Source: DASYQD01 sp036005845 (GTDB taxonomy: Bacteria > Acidobacteriota > Thermoanaerobaculia > Multivoradales > JAIOJS01). From it: a DNA stretch of 64,000 bases. Shown piece by piece: positions 1 to 6,787 of this stretch (its first letter is position 1; the number at the start of each line of letters is the position of its first letter). The translations under genes were made by a program, and so were the position numbers. The notes under the pieces were generated by a model. The model saw nothing but the letters and a program-made list of their open reading frames with translations, was not told the DNA's origin and did no database searches. Location of the stretch: assembly GCA_036005845.1 (NCBI GenBank), contig DASYQD010000183.1, positions 1-64,000 of the forward strand, in the 5' to 3' direction.

Positions 1-153
1 GCCATCGCGCTCGGCCATCCGCTGGGCGCCACGGGCACGCGGCTCACGCTGACGCTGCTCAAGGAGCTGCAGCGGCGCGGCGGCGGCATCGGCGTGGCGT
101 CGGCCTGCATCGGCGGCGGGCAGGGGATCGCACTGATCGTGGAGACGGCATGA
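1..153 (+). CDS. Thiolase (acetyl-CoA acetyltransferase family), C-terminal end only
   Basis: Only the last 50 codons are inside the window; the gene begins upstream of base 1. The visible end contains the GHPLGATG motif (active-site His of thiolases) and the ACIGGGQG motif (the second catalytic Cys in a glycine-rich loop), both diagnostic of the thiolase C-terminal domain. Thiolases condense or cleave acyl-CoA thioesters in fatty-acid beta-oxidation or acetoacetyl-CoA formation. The direction cannot be told from this fragment. The stop TGA is followed by a GC-rich palindromic repeat. Confidence 0.9.
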   Translation, partial: AIALGHPLGATGTRLTLTLLKELQRRGGGIGVASACIGGGQGIALIVETA

Positions 154-181
154 GACGCCCGACTGAATGCCGTCGGGTGGT

Positions 182-240
182 GGCGCCCCCTGCCCCTGGA
201 GGGGCAGGGGGACGGGGGGACCGGGGTGAGATAAGACCCA
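182..240. repeat. GC-rich palindromic repeat, family B (intergenic copy)
   Basis: The core is a perfect inverted repeat, CCCCTGCCCCT / AGGGGCAGGGG, at about 187-210, followed by a G-rich tail. A near-identical copy (about 42 of the first 46 positions the same) lies at 34848-34907, there inside the coding sequence of a protein kinase. This copy lies between the thiolase stop and the FAD oxidoreductase, so it could also act as a transcription terminator hairpin. Confidence 0.8.
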
Positions 241-295
241 GGGGCGGGGGTTGGGCGGGGGGCGGCAGCGGGCTTCGCCCGCGGGGGGGCGGCTC

Positions 296-1477
296 ATGAG
301 CGAGCTGCCGCCTTCCTATTGGTTCTCGCGTTCGACGACGCGCGAGGAGGCCGACGTCGTCATCGTCGGCGCCGGCATCGTCGGCGCTTCGACGGCCTGG
401 TGGGCGGCGCGCGCGGGACGACGCGTCACGGTGATCGAGGCGCAACGCGTCGCCGCCGGCGCCACGGGACGCAGCACCGGCTTCCTCGTCACCGGCGCGC
501 TGCGGCCGTTCACCACGCTGGCGCGCCGGGTCGGCGAAGAGCGCGCGCTGCGGCTCTGGGAGCTGTCGCACGAAAACCTGTCGCTCCTGCGCCGCGAGGT
601 GCTCAACGCGGCACGCATCGACTGCGGCTGGCGTGCCGAGGGGAGCTGGCGCACGGCGCTCGCCGGCAGCGCCGCCGAAGTCGAGTGGGAGCAGAGCGCC
701 GAGATGCTGGCGCGCCACGGCTTCGCCGTCGAGTGGCGCGAGCGCGACGCGGTGCGGCGCGTCTCCGGCAGCGAGGTGCTCGGCGGCGCGCTGCACGTCG
801 AAGGCGACGGCGGCGTCGACCCGGTGGCGCTCTGCCGCGGCCTCCTCGCGCAATCGGGCGCGCAGGTGCGCAAGGGCATCGCGGTGCGCGGGCTCGAGGC
901 CGAGGGAGAGCGCGCGCGTCTGGTGTGGGCCGGCGGCGAGATCGTCGCCGGCATGGTGGTGCTCGCCGTCAACTCGCACATCGGTCCGCTGGTGCCGGCG
1001 CTCGCGGGCAAGCTGCGGCTGATCGGCGCCGAGGCGCTGGCGACGGCGCCCGCCGAGCCGCGCCTCCCCGGCCTCTGGCTCGTGCACCCGCAAGGCTTCG
1101 CCATCCGCCAGCTCGCCGACGGCACGACGATCGCCGCCGTCGCCGCCGAGAGCGAGGTCGCCGGCGGCTTCCTCGAAGCGCCCACCGCCACCGGCCAGGC
1201 GCAGCTCGAGGCGACTTTGCACGAGCTCTTCCCAGGGGCGCCGCGCGCCCGCGTGCTGCACCGCTGGGCGGGCACCATGGTGCGCACGAGCGACGGCCTG
1301 CCGTGGGTGCGCAGCGTGCCCGGCGTGCCGGCAGCCGCGTATGCCTGCGGCTTCAACGGCGGCGGCTTGTCGCTCGGCTTCGCGTTGGGGCGGCGTCTCG
1401 CGCGCTGGGTCGGCGACGCGGACGAGCGGCACCTGACGGTGTTTCAGCCCGCCATCTCGGTCGCCGCGCCCACTTGA
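296..1477 (+). CDS. FAD-dependent oxidoreductase (DAO family)
   Basis: The protein has 393 residues. Near the N-terminus is a Rossmann FAD-binding motif, VVIVGAGIVGASTAWWAA, followed by the acidic residue of VIEA that binds the ribose of FAD. The C-terminal part contains the GFNGGGLSLGFALGR segment typical of glycine oxidase, sarcosine oxidase and gamma-glutamylputrescine oxidase relatives. It probably oxidises an amine or amino acid, but the substrate cannot be read from the sequence. ATG 296 is preferred over an in-frame start at 251, because the 15 extra residues (MGGGRQRASPAGG) are translated GC-rich leader and do not belong to the domain. Confidence 0.85.
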   Translation: MSELPPSYWFSRSTTREEADVVIVGAGIVGASTAWWAARAGRRVTVIEAQRVAAGATGRSTGFLVTGALRPFTTLARRVGEERALRLWELSHENLSLLRREVLNAARIDCGWRAEGSWRTALAGSAAEVEWEQSAEMLARHGFAVEWRERDAVRRVSGSEVLGGALHVEGDGGVDPVALCRGLLAQSGAQVRKGIAVRGLEAEGERARLVWAGGEIVAGMVVLAVNSHIGPLVPALAGKLRLIGAEALATAPAEPRLPGLWLVHPQGFAIRQLADGTTIAAVAAESEVAGGFLEAPTATGQAQLEATLHELFPGAPRARVLHRWAGTMVRTSDGLPWVRSVPGVPAAAYACGFNGGGLSLGFALGRRLARWVGDADERHLTVFQPAISVAAPT

Positions 1478-1547
1478 GCGGGCAAGAGAACGAACCCGGG
1501 GCACGATACTTGCGGCCGATCGGCTACCCACGCGAAAGGAGGCCTCG

Positions 1548-2036
1548 ATGAACCGTATCGCTACCTGTCTCTGGTTCGACAAGAACGCCGAGGAGGCTGC
1601 CAACTTCTACGCCGCCACCTTTCCCGACAGCCGCGTCGGCAAGGTCATGCGCGCCCCAGACGACTTTCCGAGCGGCAAGAAGGGTGACGTGCTGACCGTC
1701 GAGTTCACCGTGCTCGGCCAGCCCTTCGTCGGCCTCAACGGCGGCCCGGAGTTCCACTTCGACGAGGCGGTGTCGTTCATGGCCTACACCGAGAACCAGG
1801 AAGAGACCGACCGCTACTGGAACGCCATCGTCGACAACGGCGGCAGCGAGAGCGTCTGTGGCTGGTGCAAGGATCGCTTCGGCCTGTCGTGGCAGATCGT
1901 GCCGCGCCGGCTCATGGAGCTGATCGGCGGCTCCGACCGCGAGGCGGCGAAGCGTGCCTTCGACGCCATGATGCAGATGAAGAAGATCGACATCGCCGCC
2001 CTCGACGCCGCCGTCGGCACCGCGGCGGTGCGCTGA
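1548..2036 (+). CDS. VOC-family protein, PhnB / 3-demethylubiquinone-9 3-methyltransferase-like
   Basis: The 162-residue protein begins MNRIATCLWFDKNAEEAANF and contains GWCKDRFGLSWQIVP, both typical of the PhnB-like branch of the vicinal-oxygen-chelate (glyoxalase/bleomycin resistance) fold. The family name referring to a methyltransferase is historical; the biochemical role is unknown. The start is well supported by a strong Shine-Dalgarno sequence (AAAGGAGG) seven bases ahead of the ATG. It is a single gene followed by a strong hairpin and then by a convergent gene. Confidence 0.88.
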   Translation: MNRIATCLWFDKNAEEAANFYAATFPDSRVGKVMRAPDDFPSGKKGDVLTVEFTVLGQPFVGLNGGPEFHFDEAVSFMAYTENQEETDRYWNAIVDNGGSESVCGWCKDRFGLSWQIVPRRLMELIGGSDREAAKRAFDAMMQMKKIDIAALDAAVGTAAVR

Positions 2037-2043
2037 CGGCGCG

Positions 2044-2085
2044 CTCCCCGGGGCCCTCCGGATCAGGAGAACCGGCCCCGGGGAG
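2044..2085. terminator. Hairpin between convergent genes, likely bidirectional terminator
   Basis: A perfect 12-bp inverted repeat, CTCCCCGGGGCC at 2044-2055 and GGCCCCGGGGAG at 2074-2085, encloses an 18-base loop in the 62-bp gap between two converging genes. There is no T tract, so intrinsic termination is inferred from position and stem strength only. Confidence 0.5.
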
Positions 2086-2098
2086 GCCCGTGCTCGAT

Positions 2099-2590
2099 CT
2101 ACCAGCGGTGATAGGCCGGGTGGCCCGGCCCGACGGCGACGAACGTCCCTTCGCAAGTCGCGGTGACCCTTCCGCCCGCCAGGAGCTCCGCCGCCACCTT
2201 CACCTTCGGCCCGTTCGCCTCGACGACCCGCGCGCGCAGCTCGACGGGCGCGTCGGTCGGCGTAGGGTGGCGCATGCGGACGTGGAACTCCGCCGTCACC
2301 GTACACGGCGGCTTGTCGAGGCCATCGCGGCGCATCAGGTGCCAGGCGGCGGTCCAGTTGCTGTGGCAGTCGAGCAAGGTGCCGACGATGCCGCCGTTGA
2401 GCACGTTGTCGAACGCCTCGTGATGCGGCTCCGGCGTCCATGTGCACACCAGCTCGTCGGCGTTGTCGTCAGCCGGGAAGCTGCGCAGCCGCAGGCCTTT
2501 GGGGTTCGCGGGCCCGCATCCGAAGCAGTGGTTGTGCGGCGCGTAGCGCTCCTGGATGCAAGGCGCGGCGGCCGCTGCGGAAGCGACCAC
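2099..2590 (-). CDS. PaaI-type hotdog thioesterase
   Basis: The 163-residue protein carries the motif HNHCFGCGPANPKGL near the N-terminus and NGGIVGTLLDCHSNW in the middle. The second is the helix and Gly-rich region of the 4HBT/PaaI hotdog fold, in which an acidic residue activates water. It probably hydrolyses an acyl-CoA thioester; the acyl group is unknown. It is one base downstream of the exported protein gene at 2592-3077, so the two are very likely co-transcribed from a promoter near 3080. Confidence 0.82.
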   Translation of the reverse strand: MVASAAAAAPCIQERYAPHNHCFGCGPANPKGLRLRSFPADDNADELVCTWTPEPHHEAFDNVLNGGIVGTLLDCHSNWTAAWHLMRRDGLDKPPCTVTAEFHVRMRHPTPTDAPVELRARVVEANGPKVKVAAELLAGGRVTATCEGTFVAVGPGHPAYHRW

Positions 2591-2591
2591 G

Positions 2592-3077
2592 TCAACCCGC
2601 CGGCGGCGGCACGGGCTCCTTCTTCCACAGCCCCTTCTGCTCGCGCCAGCGGTAGCGCTCGACGCCGTTGCGCTTGTGGATGGAGACGTCGGAGAACGCG
2701 AGGTTCGTCGCCTCGGTCCCCTTCATGAAGAAGTCGAGGTCGTACTTCGTGCCGTCCTCGGCGACGAAGTCGGCGCAGGCGAAGTAGGTGTCGGGAGCGA
2801 CGCGCGCGAGACGCTCGCGGTGCACGTTGTCGAGACGCAGCTTGAGGGGCTGGTTGCTCGTCGGGTCGGTGATCGCGTACCAGCCGTCGTGCGACTCCTT
2901 GCCGACGTAGGTGGTGATGGCGTCGGCGAGCTGGTCCTTGGTGAGGGCGGGTCCGGCTGCCTTGGCGTTCTGCGGGTGCTCGGGATGCTCCTGGGCGAGG
3001 CCCGCGCTGGGCACGATGGCAGCCACGAGCGCGGCGACCAGCAGCAAACGAGGGTGACGGGCGAGCATCGGCTTCAT
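2592..3077 (-). CDS. Exported protein of unknown function
   Basis: This is a 161-residue protein with a clear Sec signal peptide: a positively charged start (MKPMLARHPR), a hydrophobic core and a likely cleavage at GLA-QE. The mature part is polar and includes a conserved-looking segment (AITTYVGKESHDGWYAITD). I recognise no enzymatic motif. A good Shine-Dalgarno sequence (AGGAG) sits in front of the ATG. It is transcribed divergently from the transglutaminase-like gene, with a 103-bp shared upstream region, and is followed directly by the thioesterase gene. Confidence 0.8.
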   Translation of the reverse strand: MKPMLARHPRLLLVAALVAAIVPSAGLAQEHPEHPQNAKAAGPALTKDQLADAITTYVGKESHDGWYAITDPTSNQPLKLRLDNVHRERLARVAPDTYFACADFVAEDGTKYDLDFFMKGTEATNLAFSDVSIHKRNGVERYRWREQKGLWKKEPVPPPAG

Positions 3078-3180
3078 GCGTTTCTCCTCTGGGCAGTTGC
3101 GTTCGCCGTTCGAGATTACCTACCATCGTCGAGCTTCGCCAGCCGGCTGCCTCCCATTGCGAGGCGCCAGGAGAAAACGA

Positions 3181-4227
3181 GTGAGAACACCCCGCCGCCT
3201 GTCCGCGTTCCTCCTGTTCCTCGCCGGCACCGCCGCCCTCGCACCGCTGGCCGCCGTCGACCAGCCGCCGGCGGCGCCGCCGCAGGTTGTCGCTCCGGCG
3301 GTGCGCACCTTCGACCTCACCTACCGCGCCGTCGTCCCCGAGCTGCCGGCCGGCGCCGGGAAAGTCGACCTCTGGATCCCGTACCCACACAGCGACGAGA
3401 ACCAGCAGGTGGAGGTGCTCGGGGTCGACGCGCCCGCCCATTACGACGTCTCGACCGAGCCGCGCTTCGGCAACCAGGTGCTGCATCTGGTCGTCGACCA
3501 CCCGAAAGACCCGATCGCCGTCGAGCTGCGCGCGCACGTGGTGCGGCACGAGGTGGTGCGCAAGGACCTCTCGCGCGGCGCCGCGCACGGCCGCCCGAAT
3601 CGCGATCCGGCACTCGCCAAGTGGCTGACGGCCGACCGGCTGGTGCCGCTCGACGAGCGCATCCGTTCGTTGTCGGCCGAAGTCACCGCCGGCGCCACGA
3701 CCGACGCCGCCAAGGCGCGCAAGATCTACGACTACGTCGTCGACACCATGAGCTACGACAAGTCAGGGACGGGCTGGGGCAACGGCGATATCTACTGGGC
3801 GTGCGACAAGAAGCGCGGCAACTGCACCGACTTCCACGCCCTCTTCACCGGGCTGGCGCGCGCCGCGGGCATCCCGGCCAAGTTCGCCATCGGCCTGCCG
3901 CTGCCGCCCGCGCACGGCGAAGGGCAGATCCCCGGTTATCACTGCTGGGCGGACTTCTGGCTCGACGGCTACGGCTGGGTGCCGGTGGATGCTTCTGAGG
4001 CGCGCAAGCACCCCGAGCGGCGCGACTACTTCTTCGGCGACCACGACACCGACCGCGTCGAGCTCACCGAAGGCCGCGACCTGGTGCTGGCGCCGAAGCA
4101 GCAGGGCCCGCCGCTCAACTACTTCGTCTACCCCTACGCCGAGGTGGACGGCAAGCCGTTCGCCGGCGTGCAGCAGACCTTCTCGTACCGCGATCTGCCG
4201 GCGGCCACGGCTCCCGCGGCGCGCTGA
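3181..4227 (+). CDS. Exported transglutaminase-like protein
   Basis: The 348-residue protein has an N-terminal signal peptide (TPRRLSAFLLFLAGTAALAPL). A central transglutaminase/protease-like core has GNCTDFHALFTGLARAAGIP, with the catalytic Cys at GNC; GYHCWADFWLDG holds the catalytic His; GWVPVDASEA holds the Asp. The order Cys-His-Asp is that of the transglutaminase-like superfamily, whose bacterial members are mostly proteases or amidases. The start is GTG 3181, preceded by AGGAG. An upstream in-frame ATG at 3076 would overlap the divergent gene and add a poor N-terminus. It probably acts in the periplasm. Confidence 0.87.
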   Translation: MRTPRRLSAFLLFLAGTAALAPLAAVDQPPAAPPQVVAPAVRTFDLTYRAVVPELPAGAGKVDLWIPYPHSDENQQVEVLGVDAPAHYDVSTEPRFGNQVLHLVVDHPKDPIAVELRAHVVRHEVVRKDLSRGAAHGRPNRDPALAKWLTADRLVPLDERIRSLSAEVTAGATTDAAKARKIYDYVVDTMSYDKSGTGWGNGDIYWACDKKRGNCTDFHALFTGLARAAGIPAKFAIGLPLPPAHGEGQIPGYHCWADFWLDGYGWVPVDASEARKHPERRDYFFGDHDTDRVELTEGRDLVLAPKQQGPPLNYFVYPYAEVDGKPFAGVQQTFSYRDLPAATAPAAR

Positions 4228-4266
4228 CGAGCGGCGCGCCGCGGAAGCGTGGTGCCGGTCGAGCTG

Positions 4267-6660
4267 CTACTGCATCACCACGTCGTCGACGCGGAAGCTC
4301 GTGGCGCCGCCGAGGCTGGTGTTCGGCGAGCCGCGGAAGCGCAGGCGTACCGTCTGGCAGCGGAACGCCGAGACGTTGAACGGTCCGCGCGGCTGGTACG
4401 CGCTCGCGTCGAGGTTCGAGTAGGTGGCGAAGATCTGCAGGATCGCATTCGAGGGCTGGGTGAGCTCCACGAACAGCTTGTCGAGCGCGATGCTCCCGGT
4501 GAGCTGCGTCGTCACCGCGAGCTGGAAGCTGAGGTTGGTTGCCGTGCACGGGATGGTGAGGTCCTGCGTCACCGTGCCGCCGACGAACTGCAGGTCGAGG
4601 CGCGCGTAGCCGCTGCCGCTCTTGGCGGCGCCGTCGCCGCTGCGGTAGACCGCCTCGTTGGCGAACTGCCAAGGGGCGGGACTGTTCTCGAAGCCGCCGT
4701 TGACGAGCCCGGTGCCGCCGCCGGGCGGGGGCGTCGCGGTGGGTGACGGTGTCGGCGTCGGACCGGGTGTCGGAGTCGGTGTCGGAGAGGGTGACGGTGT
4801 GGGAGTCGGTGTCGGCGTCGGTCTCGGCGTCGCCGTCGGTGAGGGGGTCGGCGTCGGCAGCGGCTGCGGCGGCGGCAGCATGGTCGTGGTGAGCGGCATG
4901 TTCTCGAGCGTGCTGCAGACCTGCCCCGTGCAGTTGCCGCCGGCCGGGCCCTGACAGCAATTGCGCAGCTGGTCGACGCGGGTGCGGAAGGGGCCGGGAT
5001 CGGGCACCGGCAAGTTCCGCGCGCAAGCCTGCAGCGGCGACTGCAGGATGCGGTTGCAGAGCTGGAAGGGATCGCTGGAGATGGAGATGTCGTACAGCTC
5101 CTGCTGGCCGTCGGAATAGAGCACGTACGAATACTGCTGTGTGCGCACGCCGGCAAACGGCGGCACGCCGGAGCGGTTGAACGAGACCTCGAAGAGATCG
5201 TCGTCATCGAGCGGTCCGATCGTCGCGGTCGAGACGCTGCGCGGGAAGTGCTCGAGCAGGAAGGCCTGACGGTGCGTCGTGGCTCCGCCGCGCAGCAGTG
5301 GCAGCAGCGAGCGGCCGTCGGCGAAGCGGTTGCCGGACTGTGGCGGCGCGGGCGGCGGCTGCGGCGGGCCGCCCGCCGGCTCACTGGCGATGTGCAGGAA
5401 GGTCAGCGGCAGGTCGATGTTGGCCACCAGGTCGTTGATCGGCAGTCCCGGCGTGATGCCGGGTCCGCGCACCGCCAGCGGCACGCGGACGTCCTCCTCG
5501 TAGCCGGTGCCCTTGCCGGGGCCGAGCCGGTGCTCGGCGTAGTGGAAGCCGTTGTCGGAGGCGAAGAAGATGTAGGTGTTGGCGAGCTGGCCGCTGCGGT
5601 CGAGCTTGTCGACGAGGCGCGCGATCAGCCGGTTCACCGCCAGCACCGAGCGCACGCGCATGCAGTACCGGTTGTTGAGCTTGCCGAGCAGATCACCGGT
5701 CAGCAGTGGGCGATTGCGCAGGAACGTCGGCTTGTCGTCGATCTCCAGCTCATCGAAAGCGGGGTCGACAGTGTCGCCCCGGGGCACGCCCGAGCAGGCG
5801 AAGCTGTCGGGGTTGTCGAGCGGTGACGCCACCGCCGGCGCGTGCGGGGCGTGCGGCGCGAGGTAGGCGAAGAACGGCTTGTTGTTGGCCTTGGCGTCGG
5901 CGGCCAGCACCAGGAAGCGGTCGCCGATGCGGTCGGTGTTGTAATCCGCCGCGGTGCTGCCGAAGTCCATGGTCCGCGTGCCGGTCTGGTCCTTGATGGT
6001 CGCGCGATAATTGAAGTATGGAAACGAGGCGCCGCCGTTCGCGGTGCCGACGTTGACGAACCAGTGGTCCCAGCCCGGCGGGATGTAGGTCTCGCCGAGC
6101 GTCGCGGGGTAGCCATTGAGGTACTTGCCGAAGAGGCCCGTGCGGTAGCCCTGCGCCCGCAGCCAGGTCGCCACCGTCGAATTCTCGAGCCCGCGCGCGT
6201 TGAACTTCTCGAAGCCACCGTCGCGGTCGGGGTCCTCGGGGACCGGCCTGTTGCTGAACACCCGGTGGTTGTGCACGTACTGCCCGATCAGGATGGAGGC
6301 CCGCGACGGGCAGCAGAGTGATTGGTCGAGGAAGAAATTCGGCAGCCAGCGACCGTGGCTGGCGATCAACCCGCCGACGTTGCTCAGCGGGCCACTGTTG
6401 AGCGTGGCCCCGTCGAGCACGGCGCGGTCGAGGTCGTCGACCAGGATGAAGAGGATGTTGGGCTTGGTCGCCGTCGTGGGAGCGGGCAGCACCGTCGCGG
6501 TCGGCAGCGGCAACGTCAGGAGCTCGGGCGGCTCCGGCCGCGGTCCCGGACCTGGGCGAACGATGGTCGGCGCCGGCGTGCGTGTGGGTTGCTGCGCCAG
6601 GACCCAAGTGGCGGCGAGCATGATGGCGAGGAATGGCGCGGCAGCGGCGAGTCGTCTCAT
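4267..6660 (-). CDS. Exported sulfatase with Pro/Thr linker and C-terminal beta-sandwich-like domain
   Basis: The 797-residue protein starts with a signal peptide (MRRLAAAAPFLAIMLAATWVLAQ). The sulfatase domain (about residues 65-550) begins PNILFILVDDLDR, with the metal-binding Asp pair. It has SLCCPSRASILIGQ, the C-x-P-S-R signature whose Cys is converted to formylglycine. A linker of about 50 residues made almost only of Pro, Thr and Ser follows, then a domain starting GLVNGGFENSPAPWQF, which resembles carbohydrate-binding beta-sandwich modules. It should cleave sulfate esters outside the cytoplasm and needs a formylglycine-generating enzyme, not seen here. AAGGGG precedes the ATG. Confidence 0.9.
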   Translation of the reverse strand: MRRLAAAAPFLAIMLAATWVLAQQPTRTPAPTIVRPGPGPRPEPPELLTLPLPTATVLPAPTTATKPNILFILVDDLDRAVLDGATLNSGPLSNVGGLIASHGRWLPNFFLDQSLCCPSRASILIGQYVHNHRVFSNRPVPEDPDRDGGFEKFNARGLENSTVATWLRAQGYRTGLFGKYLNGYPATLGETYIPPGWDHWFVNVGTANGGASFPYFNYRATIKDQTGTRTMDFGSTAADYNTDRIGDRFLVLAADAKANNKPFFAYLAPHAPHAPAVASPLDNPDSFACSGVPRGDTVDPAFDELEIDDKPTFLRNRPLLTGDLLGKLNNRYCMRVRSVLAVNRLIARLVDKLDRSGQLANTYIFFASDNGFHYAEHRLGPGKGTGYEEDVRVPLAVRGPGITPGLPINDLVANIDLPLTFLHIASEPAGGPPQPPPAPPQSGNRFADGRSLLPLLRGGATTHRQAFLLEHFPRSVSTATIGPLDDDDLFEVSFNRSGVPPFAGVRTQQYSYVLYSDGQQELYDISISSDPFQLCNRILQSPLQACARNLPVPDPGPFRTRVDQLRNCCQGPAGGNCTGQVCSTLENMPLTTTMLPPPQPLPTPTPSPTATPRPTPTPTPTPSPSPTPTPTPGPTPTPSPTATPPPGGGTGLVNGGFENSPAPWQFANEAVYRSGDGAAKSGSGYARLDLQFVGGTVTQDLTIPCTATNLSFQLAVTTQLTGSIALDKLFVELTQPSNAILQIFATYSNLDASAYQPRGPFNVSAFRCQTVRLRFRGSPNTSLGGATSFRVDDVVMQ
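4737..4857. repeat. Tandem hexanucleotide-like repeat coding for the sulfatase linker
   Basis: Degenerate GTCGGT/GTCGGC/GTCGGA units repeat over about 120 bp and encode the alternating Pro-Thr-Pro-Ser linker of the sulfatase on the minus strand. Unit number can change in steps of 6 bp without breaking the frame, so linker length may vary between strains. Confidence 0.75.
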
Positions 6661-6787
6661 AGTGAATCCCCTTTCTCGAATTGATGACCGTCAGACGCAC
6701 TACGGCGTCGAGGCTCGATCCGATGAAGGGAACCGCCGCGGCCGCGGGCGCACCTGCGCGATGGCGAACGCGGTGGCGGCCGCCAGC

